From NCBI GenBank assembly GCA_958438185.1, contig CAUBQU010000097.1, positions 1-5,874 of the forward strand: a stretch of DNA of 5,874 nt, written 5' to 3'. A program made the position numbers and the translations under genes. Each line of letters starts with the position of its first letter. The stretch's first letter is position 1. This DNA comes from an uncultured Oscillospiraceae bacterium (GTDB lineage Bacteria > Bacillota > Clostridia > Oscillospirales > Oscillospiraceae). The notes beneath the pieces are model-generated. The model did not search any database. It saw nothing but the letters and a program-made list of their open reading frames with translations, and was not told where the DNA came from. Positions 1 through 5,874 of this stretch are shown one piece after another.

Positions 1-153
1 GTCGTGGACCTTCTCCTCCGCAAAGAGCGTGACAGCTTCGGAATAGGAGAGGTAATCCGCCTTGCTCCGGCCAAACAGCGCCGTTACCGCAGTAAGCAGG
101 ATCACCAGCACGAGAATGTAAAAGACAAAGGATGCAATTCTTGTTTTTTTCAA
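1..153 (-). CDS. ftsH: ATP-dependent zinc metalloprotease FtsH, N-terminal fragment (cut by window edge)
   Basis: FtsH is a membrane-anchored AAA+ protease that degrades misfolded membrane proteins and some regulators. Only the first 51 codons are present; the ATPase and zinc-protease domains lie beyond position 1. The visible protein starts MKKTRIASFVFYILVLVILL: a short basic N-terminus, then one hydrophobic helix (about residues 6-27). A stretch containing YLSYSEAVTLFAEEKV follows, which resembles the FtsH extracytoplasmic domain (compare 'YSEF...V..G.V'). The start is a TTG at 153-151, placed 8 bases after an AAGGAG Shine-Dalgarno. The nearby ATG at 161-159 is in another frame and reads only MDY before a stop. 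The gene begins 23 bases after the hpt stop, the classic tilS-hpt-ftsH order of Firmicutes. Identification rests on the N-terminal pattern plus context, so it is strong but not proven by a catalytic motif. Confidence 0.85.
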   Translation of the reverse strand, partial: MKKTRIASFVFYILVLVILLTAVTALFGRSKADYLSYSEAVTLFAEEKVHD

Positions 154-161
154 TAGTCCAT

Positions 162-167
162 CTCCTT
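162..167 (-). promoter_or_regulatory. Shine-Dalgarno site selecting the TTG start of ftsH
   Basis: On the minus strand AAGGAG lies 8 bases upstream of TTG (153-151), an ideal spacing. The out-of-frame ATG at 161-159 follows it with no spacer, which is too close for normal initiation. This supports the TTG start and places the site in the 23-base hpt-ftsH gap. Confidence 0.75.
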
Positions 168-176
168 CCCGGCGGA

Positions 177-713
177 TCAGGCGCCGTATACCTCCGGCTT
201 CAGCACGCCGATAAAGGGCAGATTCCGGTATTTTTCATTATAATCCAGCCCATAGCCGACGACAAATTCATTGGGGATCGTAAAGCCGACATAGTCCGCT
301 TCGATCTCCGCCTCCCGGCGGGCCGGCTTGTCCAGCAGCGCGCAGATCTTCAGGGAGGCCGGTTCCATGGCGGACAGGTGATCGGCCACGGCCCGCAGGG
401 TCAGCCCGGTGTCCAGAATATCCTCCAAAATGACGACATGGCGGCCCTTGATCTCGACGGAGACGTCCTTTTTCATCTGGAGCTGCCCAGTCGTCGTGGT
501 GCCGTCATAGGACGAGACGGCCATGAAATCAAACTGGCAGGGGATCGGCGTTGCCCGGACCATATCGGCGAAGAACACGACGACGCCCTTCAAAACGCCG
601 ATAAACACCGGGTCCTTCCCTGCATATTCCTGCGCCAGGGTCTGCCCCAGCTCTGCGACCCGGGCTGCGATCTGCTCTTTTGTCAGTAATACCTTTTGAA
701 TATCGTTATGCAT
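177..713 (-). CDS. hpt: Hypoxanthine (guanine) phosphoribosyltransferase
   Basis: This is a cytoplasmic purine-salvage enzyme that joins hypoxanthine or guanine to PRPP to give IMP or GMP. At 178 residues it is the usual length for bacterial Hpt. The order of motifs is complete: the LKG loop at 41-43, the flexible-loop SSYDGTTTTG at 67-76, the PRPP-binding VILEDILDTGLTL at 94-106 with the acidic pair E97/D98 and D101, LLDKPARR at 126-133, and the base-binding segment FVVGYGLDYNEKYRNLP at 150-166. No key residue is missing. The ATG at 713-711 follows a GAGG site by 9 bases, and the start overlaps the end of tilS by 8 bases, suggesting translational coupling. ftsH follows 23 bases later. In Bacillus subtilis, TilS and HprT have been reported to act together as an activator of ftsH; whether that applies here is unknown. 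Confidence 0.97.
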   Translation of the reverse strand: MHNDIQKVLLTKEQIAARVAELGQTLAQEYAGKDPVFIGVLKGVVVFFADMVRATPIPCQFDFMAVSSYDGTTTTGQLQMKKDVSVEIKGRHVVILEDILDTGLTLRAVADHLSAMEPASLKICALLDKPARREAEIEADYVGFTIPNEFVVGYGLDYNEKYRNLPFIGVLKPEVYGA

Positions 714-2064
714 GCGTGTGTTCCTCTTTTTCTTGCTCTAAAATCATGCACAGGCAAGGCTTGCCTGCTTGCGCCTGCCAGGCTGGGTCCGTTCCTAACC
801 CAAAGACTGCCAGGACGCGTTCCCCCATCACCAGGACCGGGATGCGGTCCCGCTGGGCCTGGGGAATTTTACAGTCGATCATCCGCCGCTTCAGCGTGCG
901 GGTGCCGCCGGGCAGGCGTAGCACGTCCCCCGGCTGGCGCGGCCGGACTGCCAGCGCGCGCCCTTTTATCATAGCATAATCGAGTAGGATTTGTGTAGTA
1001 CTATTTGCGATTTTTTCGAAATTTTCTGCCGCTGGGGCCAGTTCACACCGGATGCGCAGACCCAGGCCGGTCAAATGCGTCACGCCGGGGATCTGCAGCG
1101 CCGTGGCAAACGCTGGGGCCGGGGCTGGCGCCGCGGCAGGCGCGATGGTATCGTAATCGCGGGCCAGGCAGACGCCGGGCAGCGACAGCCGCCCCGAGGC
1201 GGATTGGGATGCCAGCAGCGCTTCCAGCTGGCGGACATGCTCTCGTCGGGGCTGCCGGACGCCAAACGTCTGCAAAAAGCCGAAGAGCACCCGCGCGCGC
1301 AGCGCTGGATGCAGCGCCTGCACCCGAGCGATGGAAAAGCCGTTTCCCTGCCGGGCGTCAAGCATGGCTGCCTGGGCTAGGTCAGATAAATAAGCGTCCT
1401 CTTCGCGCAGCTGCCGGGCTGTCTCCAGCCAAGCCGTCTCCAGAGCGGGGTTCTCCGCCGTCAGACGCGGCACGACATGGTGCCGCAGGCGGTTGCGCAG
1501 GCAAAAGTCCGTCGCGTTCGATGCGTCCTCCCGGTGGGGAATATGCTGCTTCTGCAAAAAGGCTAGGATCTCAGACCGGGTCGCAAAGAGCAGCGGCCGG
1601 ATGATCCGGTCCCGGCGGGGCGGGACCCCACTCAGGCCCCGGGGGCTTGTCCCCCGCACCATGCGGATAAGGCTCGTCTCCAGATTGTCCTGGGCGTTGT
1701 GGGCCGTGGCGATTTTGGCGTCCCAGGGGATGGCCTGGGCAAAGCAGGCATAGCGCAGGCTGCGGGCCGCGTCCTCCAGGCTTTGGCCCGTCTTCCGCTG
1801 CTGGGTGGTGACGTCCAGATCGCAGCAGGTGAAGGGAATGCGCCGCGCCTGGCAGAAATCCCGGACAAATGCCGCGTCACCGTCCGCTTCCGGGCGCAGG
1901 TGGTGATTGCAGTGCAGCACACTGACAGTGAGGGCGTATTCCTCCCGCAGTGCCAGCAGGCAGCCCAGCAGCGCCATGGAGTCCGCGCCGCCGGAGACGG
2001 CGCAGATGATGGCGTCGCCCGGGGCGATCAGCCCGGCATTATAGCGGCGGAATTTATTCAGCAT
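706..2064 (-). CDS. tilS: tRNA(Ile)-lysidine synthetase TilS
   Basis: TilS uses ATP and lysine to convert the wobble cytidine of the CAU anticodon of a minor tRNA-Ile to lysidine, changing both its codon reading (AUA) and its charging (isoleucine). The 452-residue protein has the N-terminal PP-loop SGGADS at 24-29, HCNHHLR at 51-57, the TAHNAQDNLET segment at 120-130, and the conserved ED...RNRLR...VP stretch at 179-199. An Ala/Pro-rich linker (about 308-320) follows, and then a TilS C-terminal domain (about 371-440) with RPRQPGD, a GG-TLK-like stretch and KIP...RD..P. In the 120-130 segment the usual double Asp is Gln-Asp. The reading frame is open 80 codons further upstream, but that part lies across dnaB. 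The ATG at 2064 has a GGAG site 7 bases ahead and gives a normal N-terminus, so it is chosen. The gene overlaps the end of dnaB by 11 bases and hpt by 8 bases. Confidence 0.96.
   Translation of the reverse strand: MLNKFRRYNAGLIAPGDAIICAVSGGADSMALLGCLLALREEYALTVSVLHCNHHLRPEADGDAAFVRDFCQARRIPFTCCDLDVTTQQRKTGQSLEDAARSLRYACFAQAIPWDAKIATAHNAQDNLETSLIRMVRGTSPRGLSGVPPRRDRIIRPLLFATRSEILAFLQKQHIPHREDASNATDFCLRNRLRHHVVPRLTAENPALETAWLETARQLREEDAYLSDLAQAAMLDARQGNGFSIARVQALHPALRARVLFGFLQTFGVRQPRREHVRQLEALLASQSASGRLSLPGVCLARDYDTIAPAAAPAPAPAFATALQIPGVTHLTGLGLRIRCELAPAAENFEKIANSTTQILLDYAMIKGRALAVRPRQPGDVLRLPGGTRTLKRRMIDCKIPQAQRDRIPVLVMGERVLAVFGLGTDPAWQAQAGKPCLCMILEQEKEEHTHA
751..767 (-). repeat. Short inverted repeat (potential hairpin) near the 3' end of tilS
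   Basis: The 17-base sequence has 8-base arms around one central base. As RNA on the coding strand it reads CAGGCAAGCCTTGCCTG and could fold as a 7-bp stem with a 3-base loop, starting about 40 bases before the hpt start. It is followed by only a four-base T run, so it does not look like an intrinsic terminator. It lies in tilS codons for GKPCL, so chance is possible. Confidence 0.35.
968..997 (-). promoter_or_regulatory. Candidate internal extended -10 promoter upstream of hpt-ftsH
   Basis: Within tilS, an AT-rich patch at about 961-1020 reads on the minus strand TATGCTATGATAAAAGG. This offers a -10 of TATGAT (973-968) directly preceded by TATGC, matching the TRTGN extended -10 element of Gram-positive sigma-A promoters. 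A weak -35, TACACA (997-992, 4 of 6 matches to TTGACA), sits 18 bases upstream. Transcription would start near 961, about 250 bases ahead of the hpt ATG. It overlaps codons of TilS, so the pattern may be coincidental; nothing but sequence supports it. Confidence 0.3.
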
Positions 2065-3394
2065 GGCGCCACTCCAGATCGGAGAAGGTCGTATATTGGG
2101 GTAGCCATTGCAGCTTGACCGTCCCCGTTTCGCCGTGACGGTTCTTGGCAATGATGCACTCGGCGACATTCTTCTCCTCGGAATTTTCGTTGTAATAATC
2201 ATCCCGGTACAAAAACAGCACCTCGTCGGCGTCCTGCTCGATGGCGCCGGACTCACGCAGGTCCGACAGCATCGGCCGCTTGTCCTGCCGGGATTCGTTG
2301 GCACGGGAGAGCTGGCTCAGGCAGACCACCGGCACCTGCAGCTCCTTGGCCATGATCTTCAAAGAGCGGGAGATATCCGCCACGATCTGCTGGCGGTTTT
2401 CCCCGCTGGCGTTGCGCTGACCGGAGGAGGTCATCAGCTGCAGATAGTCGATCACGACCAGCCCCAGCTTATCCAGCCTGCGGCACTTGGCGTTCATCTC
2501 TGCCACGGTGATGGCCGGGTTATCGTCCACCCGGATATCCGTCTGGCTCAGGGCCGAAGCCGCCAGGCCGATCTTGCCCCACTCGTCCTCCGACAGCTGG
2601 CCGGTGGCCAGCTTCTGGTTATCTACAAAGCTTTCGTTGGCGATCAGACGCATGGCCAACTGCTCCCGGGACATTTCCAGGGAGAAAAATGCCACGGTGA
2701 TATCGTACTTTTTCGCGACGTTCAAAGCAATATTCAGCGCCATGGACGTCTTGCCCATGCCGGGGCGGGCTGCGATCAGCATCAGGTCGGACTTATTGAG
2801 CCCGTTGATCTTCTGATCCAGGTCCCGAAGGCCGCTGGACAGGCCGGGGAACGCGTTGCCGGACTCGGCAAGCTCCGTCAGCCGGTCGAAGACTTTCAGG
2901 AGGATCGTCCCGATATGCTCCAGGGTCTGGCCTGTGTTGCCGTGGCTCAGGGCATAAATCTTCTTCTCTGCGTTTTCCAGAATACTGGCCGCCGGGCCGG
3001 TGCCCGCTTGGACCGATTCCTGGATCTCCGCCGCCGCTTGATCAATGCTGCGCAGCAGCGCCTTATCGTGAACGATGGCGCAGTACTGGGCGACATTGGC
3101 CGCCGTCGGCGTGATGTCCATGAGCTGCTTGAAATATTCCAGCGTCGTCTTTTCGTCGAAGACGCCGCGTTCTTTCATCTTGTCCAGCACCGTGACCGGG
3201 TCGATGGGCTGGGAGAAATTGAACATGGAATAGATCGTCTCGAAAATATCCCGGTTCTGCTGCAGGTAAAATTCCTCCGGGCGCACCATGCCAATGACAT
3301 CACTGACACAGCGGCTGTCGATCAGCATTGAGCCCAGGACAGACTGCTCCGCCTCTAATGAGTGGGGTACCTGGCGCGACAATAATTCATCCAT
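2054..3394 (-). CDS. dnaB: Replicative DNA helicase DnaB (DnaC in Bacillus naming)
   Basis: This is the hexameric helicase that unwinds DNA at the replication fork and recruits primase. The protein is 446 residues, normal for the family, with no intein. An N-terminal DnaB domain (about residues 1-105; LEAEQSVLGSML near the start) and a linker precede the RecA-like C-terminal domain (about 175-445). The C-terminal domain holds Walker A ARPGMGKT at 209-216, SLEMS at 238-242, Walker B LVVIDYLQL at 312-320, LSQLSR at 359-364, RESGAIEQDAD at 380-390 and NRHGETGTV at 418-426. A GTG at 3403 would add three residues but overlaps the Shine-Dalgarno. The ATG at 3394-3392, 8 bases after AGGAGG, is preferred. 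The gene starts 34 bases after rplI, the usual gdpP-rplI-dnaB order of Firmicutes, and its stop overlaps the start of tilS. Confidence 0.97.
   Translation of the reverse strand: MDELLSRQVPHSLEAEQSVLGSMLIDSRCVSDVIGMVRPEEFYLQQNRDIFETIYSMFNFSQPIDPVTVLDKMKERGVFDEKTTLEYFKQLMDITPTAANVAQYCAIVHDKALLRSIDQAAAEIQESVQAGTGPAASILENAEKKIYALSHGNTGQTLEHIGTILLKVFDRLTELAESGNAFPGLSSGLRDLDQKINGLNKSDLMLIAARPGMGKTSMALNIALNVAKKYDITVAFFSLEMSREQLAMRLIANESFVDNQKLATGQLSEDEWGKIGLAASALSQTDIRVDDNPAITVAEMNAKCRRLDKLGLVVIDYLQLMTSSGQRNASGENRQQIVADISRSLKIMAKELQVPVVCLSQLSRANESRQDKRPMLSDLRESGAIEQDADEVLFLYRDDYYNENSEEKNVAECIIAKNRHGETGTVKLQWLPQYTTFSDLEWRHAE
2072..2075 (-). promoter_or_regulatory. Shine-Dalgarno site deciding the tilS start
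   Basis: GGAG on the minus strand lies 7 bases before the ATG at 2064-2062, inside the last codons of dnaB. It favours this start over the in-frame upstream codons that would run 80 residues into dnaB, and implies translational coupling between dnaB and tilS. Confidence 0.65.
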
Positions 3395-3402
3395 GTCCTT
3401 CA

Positions 3403-3408
3403 CCTCCT
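3403..3408 (-). promoter_or_regulatory. Strong Shine-Dalgarno site deciding the dnaB start
   Basis: A perfect AGGAGG lies in the 34-base gap between rplI and dnaB, 8 bases before the ATG at 3394-3392. The alternative in-frame GTG at 3403-3401 begins on the last base of this site and so cannot be served by it. Confidence 0.85.
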
Positions 3409-3428
3409 GCGCGGACGAAACGGGCCTC

Positions 3429-3875
3429 TTACAGCTCCTCGACCTTGACCTTCAAATTGCCGACGACCTCATAGCCCAGCTTGCACTTGACGGTATAGGT
3501 CCCGACGTTTTTGATGGCTTCGTCCAGAACGATCTTGCGCTTGTCGATCTCAATATGCATCTGCTCCTTCAGTGCTTCGGAGATCTCTTGGGTCGTCACG
3601 GAGCCGAACAGACGGCCCGCGCCGCCGCCCTTGACCCGCAGGGTCAGGGTCGCTTCTTTCATTTCGTTCATGATGCGCACGGCCTCGGCCCGTTCCTTCG
3701 TCTGGCGTTCCAGAAGCGCCTTGTCGTTCATCCGCATGGTGTTGATATTGTCCGGCGTCGCCTCGACGGCGATCTTCCGGGGCAGCATATAGTTCCGGGC
3801 GTAGCCGTCAGAAACGTCGATCATCTGGCCCTTCTTGCCCTTGCCTTTGACATCCTGCTGTAAAATTACCTTCAT
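3429..3875 (-). CDS. rplI: 50S ribosomal protein L9 (bL9)
   Basis: bL9 is a large-subunit protein that binds 23S rRNA near the L1 stalk and helps maintain reading-frame fidelity. The 148-residue length is standard. The N-terminal RNA-binding domain starts MKVILQQDVKGKGKKGQ and carries the signature VSDGYARNYMLPRKIAV at 21-37. A charged connecting helix (about 41-75) leads to a C-terminal domain with GGGAGRLFGSVTTQEI at 83-98 and a closing beta-rich GTYTVKCKLGYEVVGNLKV segment. An AGAGG site lies 9 bases ahead of the ATG. It starts 26 bases after the gdpP stop and is followed by dnaB 34 bases on, with no terminator between, so it is probably co-transcribed with both. Confidence 0.98.
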   Translation of the reverse strand: MKVILQQDVKGKGKKGQMIDVSDGYARNYMLPRKIAVEATPDNINTMRMNDKALLERQTKERAEAVRIMNEMKEATLTLRVKGGGAGRLFGSVTTQEISEALKEQMHIEIDKRKIVLDEAIKNVGTYTVKCKLGYEVVGNLKVKVEEL

Positions 3876-3901
3876 CGTAAAAAACCTCTTTTCGTTTGAT
3901 C

Positions 3902-5874
3902 TTACTCTTCAAAATATTGGTCGATGGACGAGACCAGCTCGGTGATCACCGCTGGCATCTGCTTGCCGGAGATCTGCGCGCCGGCCATGGCGGGGTTGCC
4001 GCCGCCGCCCAGGGGCTCCAGGATCATCTGTACATTGATATCCCCCAGAGACCGGGCGGAAATGATAATCTGCGTATCCGTCGGGAACATGACAAAGGAG
4101 CACTCGACGCCCTGGATGGACAGCAGCTCATCTGCCGCCTGGGCCGCCAGGACCCGGGACACGGTATAATCCAACGCCGCCACAGCGATGTTCTCCCGGT
4201 AAATTTTCGCGCTTTTGATAATCTCGTAGCGGGAGAGAGTATCAGCCAGGTCGCTCTTGAGTAGCTTTTTGATATCCGCCGGGTCTGCGCCCAGCTTGCG
4301 CAGGTAGGCCGCGGCCTCAAAGGTCCGGCTGCCGGTACGGACGCCGAAGTTTTTCGTATCCAGCACGATGCCGGACAGCAGCGCCTGCGCTTCCACCGGG
4401 AGAATGTCCCCAGCCTCAACCGTGTATTGCAGCAGCTCCGTCACCAGCTCCGACGCCGAGGAGGCGAAGGGCTCGTGCAGATTCAAAACGACCTTCTCAA
4501 TATAATCCGCCGCCCGGCGGTGATGGTCTACCACGCAGACGCGGATGATGCTCTCCAGCAGCGGCTTACTCTGGACCTGGTCCGGCCGGTTCGTATCCAC
4601 GACGATGAGCAGACTCTTGGAGTCTGCCATCAGCAGGGCCTCCTGCCCGGAGACAAAGGCGCCTTCGTATTCCGGCTGTTGCTGCAGCTGGGCGATTAAG
4701 GCCCCTGCGGCGTTCTCCTGCAGATCCAGGACGATGCGCACCCGCTTGCCCAGCTTCCGGCAGATGCAGACCATACCGGCCGCCGCGCCGACGGAGTCAA
4801 GATCCGCGTTCTTATGGCCCATGACAAACACATGGGTCGATTGGCGAATCAGCTCAGACAGCGATCCGGCCACGACCCGGGACTTGACCTTCGTCCGCCG
4901 ATCCGCCGTGACGGTATGGCCGCCGTAGAATGCGAAGTTGTAGCGGTCCTTGATGACGGCCTGGTCGCCGCCCCGGGCCAGGGCCATCTCAATGCCCAAC
5001 GTCGCGAAGCTGAAGGACTCGGTATAATTGGCCCCGTCCTTGCCGATGCCGATGGAGACGGTCGCCGGAATGCCCGCCGGGTTTTTGACCTGACGCATCG
5101 TCTCCAGCAGGGAGAATTTCTTCTCGACCATCGCCGGAAGATCCTTAGCCTCAAAGAGGAAGAGATAGCGATTGCGTTCGATCTTCCGCAGCAGACCGCC
5201 GATGCCGTCTGTCCAGGCGGCGATGCGGTCGTGAATGGCGACGTTCAGGTTGGAAATGCCGTTTTCTGGCATATTGTTCGTCAGATCGTCGTAATTGTCC
5301 ACCAGGATGATCCCGACGACGGGGCGGGAGCGGATATACTCCTGCTTGACGTGGGACAGCTCTGTGATATCAATAAAATACACCGTTGCCAGCAGCACAT
5401 GCTCCGCGCCGTGCTCTGTCCGGACGATATTGCCCATGACCCGATAGGTCCGGTCCCGCAGGCTGACGTCATACGGCGACTCCGCCTGCCCGGCTTTGAG
5501 CCAGTCGAAATTCAGCGTTGGGCAGTAATCTGTGATGCAGCTTGTGAACAGGCTGGCGGATTTTGCGCCGGTGGCGGTGTGGAAAAGGTCGTTGCTCCAG
5601 ACGATCTCCCCCGTCCCCAGCTTGACCAGGGCCATAGGGAAGGGCATCTCGCCCTTGGCTGCCGTCTCCAAGGTGTCCGTCGCGGTTTGGATATAGGCGG
5701 AGATCTCCCGGCGACGGCGCATGGCGTTCATTTTAAAGTAGAGCAAAAGCAGCAACCCGACGGCAGCCTCGCCCAGCGCCAGATAAAGATCTCCGAAGAA
5801 GAAGGTCACGGCGGCGAAGGCAAACAGCAGGCAGAAATACAGGGCCATGCCCGGCTGGATCAGCCGACTGAGTT
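3902..5874 (-). CDS. gdpP: Cyclic-di-AMP phosphodiesterase GdpP (YybT family), 5' end probably beyond window
   Basis: GdpP is a membrane-bound enzyme that hydrolyses c-di-AMP to pApA, setting the level of a messenger controlling potassium/osmotic balance and cell-wall stress. Counting from the ATG at 5848, 648 residues are seen: two hydrophobic helices (about 2-19 and 24-38), a PAS-like region (about 60-165), a degenerate GGDEF domain (about 175-310, with NRYLF at 226-230 where GGDEF would be), a DHH domain and a DHHA1 domain. The DHH domain has GHKNADLDS at 344-352, VVDTN at 416-420, DHH at 441-443 and GIVLDTKNF at 493-501. The DHHA1 domain ends with LGGGGNPAMAGAQ at 613-625. Metal-binding Asp/His residues appear intact, but Asn is found at 618 (GGGGH expected) and at 420 (DTH common). 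The frame stays open to 5874 (reading LSRLIQPG before that ATG) and no clear ribosome site precedes 5848, so the true start is probably upstream. rplI follows after 26 bases. Confidence 0.95.
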   Translation of the reverse strand, partial: LSRLIQPGMALYFCLLFAFAAVTFFFGDLYLALGEAAVGLLLLLYFKMNAMRRRREISAYIQTATDTLETAAKGEMPFPMALVKLGTGEIVWSNDLFHTATGAKSASLFTSCITDYCPTLNFDWLKAGQAESPYDVSLRDRTYRVMGNIVRTEHGAEHVLLATVYFIDITELSHVKQEYIRSRPVVGIILVDNYDDLTNNMPENGISNLNVAIHDRIAAWTDGIGGLLRKIERNRYLFLFEAKDLPAMVEKKFSLLETMRQVKNPAGIPATVSIGIGKDGANYTESFSFATLGIEMALARGGDQAVIKDRYNFAFYGGHTVTADRRTKVKSRVVAGSLSELIRQSTHVFVMGHKNADLDSVGAAAGMVCICRKLGKRVRIVLDLQENAAGALIAQLQQQPEYEGAFVSGQEALLMADSKSLLIVVDTNRPDQVQSKPLLESIIRVCVVDHHRRAADYIEKVVLNLHEPFASSASELVTELLQYTVEAGDILPVEAQALLSGIVLDTKNFGVRTGSRTFEAAAYLRKLGADPADIKKLLKSDLADTLSRYEIIKSAKIYRENIAVAALDYTVSRVLAAQAADELLSIQGVECSFVMFPTDTQIIISARSLGDINVQMILEPLGGGGNPAMAGAQISGKQMPAVITELVSSIDQYFEE

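Noticed and set aside
132..689. A 185-codon plus-strand open frame opposite hpt.
   Set aside because: It is antisense to hpt, whose catalytic motifs are complete, and has no recognisable domain.
1111..1143. Ala/Pro-rich repeat in TilS as a possible insertion or tandem repeat.
   Set aside because: It sits at the junction before the C-terminal domain, where linkers vary, and the frame continues cleanly into the conserved C-terminal domain.
991..1604. Overlapping plus-strand open frames opposite tilS (991-1380 and 1005-1604).
   Set aside because: Low-complexity Ala/Arg/Gly/Pro-rich products antisense to a well-supported gene, with no recognisable domain; shadows of GC-rich code.
2065..2304. 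An 80-codon upstream extension of the tilS reading frame.
   Set aside because: It lies wholly within dnaB in another frame and resembles no TilS N-terminus. The ATG at 2064 has its own GGAG site and gives a normal TilS start.
2108..3331. A 407-codon open frame on the plus strand opposite dnaB.
   Set aside because: It mirrors dnaB almost entirely. dnaB has all helicase motifs and a strong ribosome site, while the opposite frame shows no recognisable domain. Long antisense open frames are expected in GC-rich coding sequence.
3395..3403. GTG at 3403 as the dnaB start.
   Set aside because: It begins on the last base of the AGGAGG site; the ATG nine bases on has ideal spacing.
3876..3901. Possible terminator or promoter between gdpP and rplI.
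   Set aside because: The 26-base gap contains no inverted repeat with a T run and no -35/-10 pair, only the AGAGG ribosome site for rplI.

Overview
The window is a stretch of bacterial core genome in which all six genes lie on the minus strand. They are packed end to end with gaps of 23 to 34 bases or short overlaps. In transcription order, from high to low coordinates, they are gdpP (5' end beyond the window), rplI, dnaB, tilS, hpt and ftsH (only the first 51 codons present). The proteins are Firmicutes-type: a GdpP/YybT c-di-AMP phosphodiesterase with PAS, degenerate GGDEF and DHH/DHHA1 domains, and the gene orders gdpP-rplI-dnaB and tilS-hpt-ftsH. The moderately high GC by eye, Gram-positive Shine-Dalgarno sites and protein flavour suggest a Clostridia lineage such as Oscillospiraceae or a relative. 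That placement is an inference without a search.

Region by region: 5874-3902 encodes the membrane-anchored GdpP, which degrades the second messenger c-di-AMP. 3875-3429 encodes ribosomal protein bL9. 3394-2054 encodes the replicative helicase DnaB, whose start is decided by a strong AGGAGG site. 2064-706 encodes TilS, the tRNA-Ile lysidine synthetase, starting inside the dnaB stop region (11-base overlap). 713-177 encodes hypoxanthine phosphoribosyltransferase, overlapping tilS by 8 bases. 153-1 encodes the N-terminal anchor of the FtsH protease, probably from a TTG start.

The genes look like one co-transcribed housekeeping operon linking second-messenger turnover, translation (bL9, TilS), replication (DnaB), purine salvage (Hpt) and membrane proteolysis (FtsH). 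In Bacillus subtilis the same genes occur as two separate blocks, both near the origin; here they are joined at a dnaB/tilS overlap. No intergenic gap could hold an ordinary promoter or terminator. The one plausible internal promoter is an AT-rich patch inside the 3' part of tilS carrying an extended -10 motif.

I found no mobile element, CRISPR array, RNA gene, phage or defence gene, and no sign of an undescribed system. The points worth a second look are small: residue substitutions in GdpP and TilS motifs, the candidate promoter and a hairpin inside tilS, the TTG start of ftsH, and the joined operon layout.
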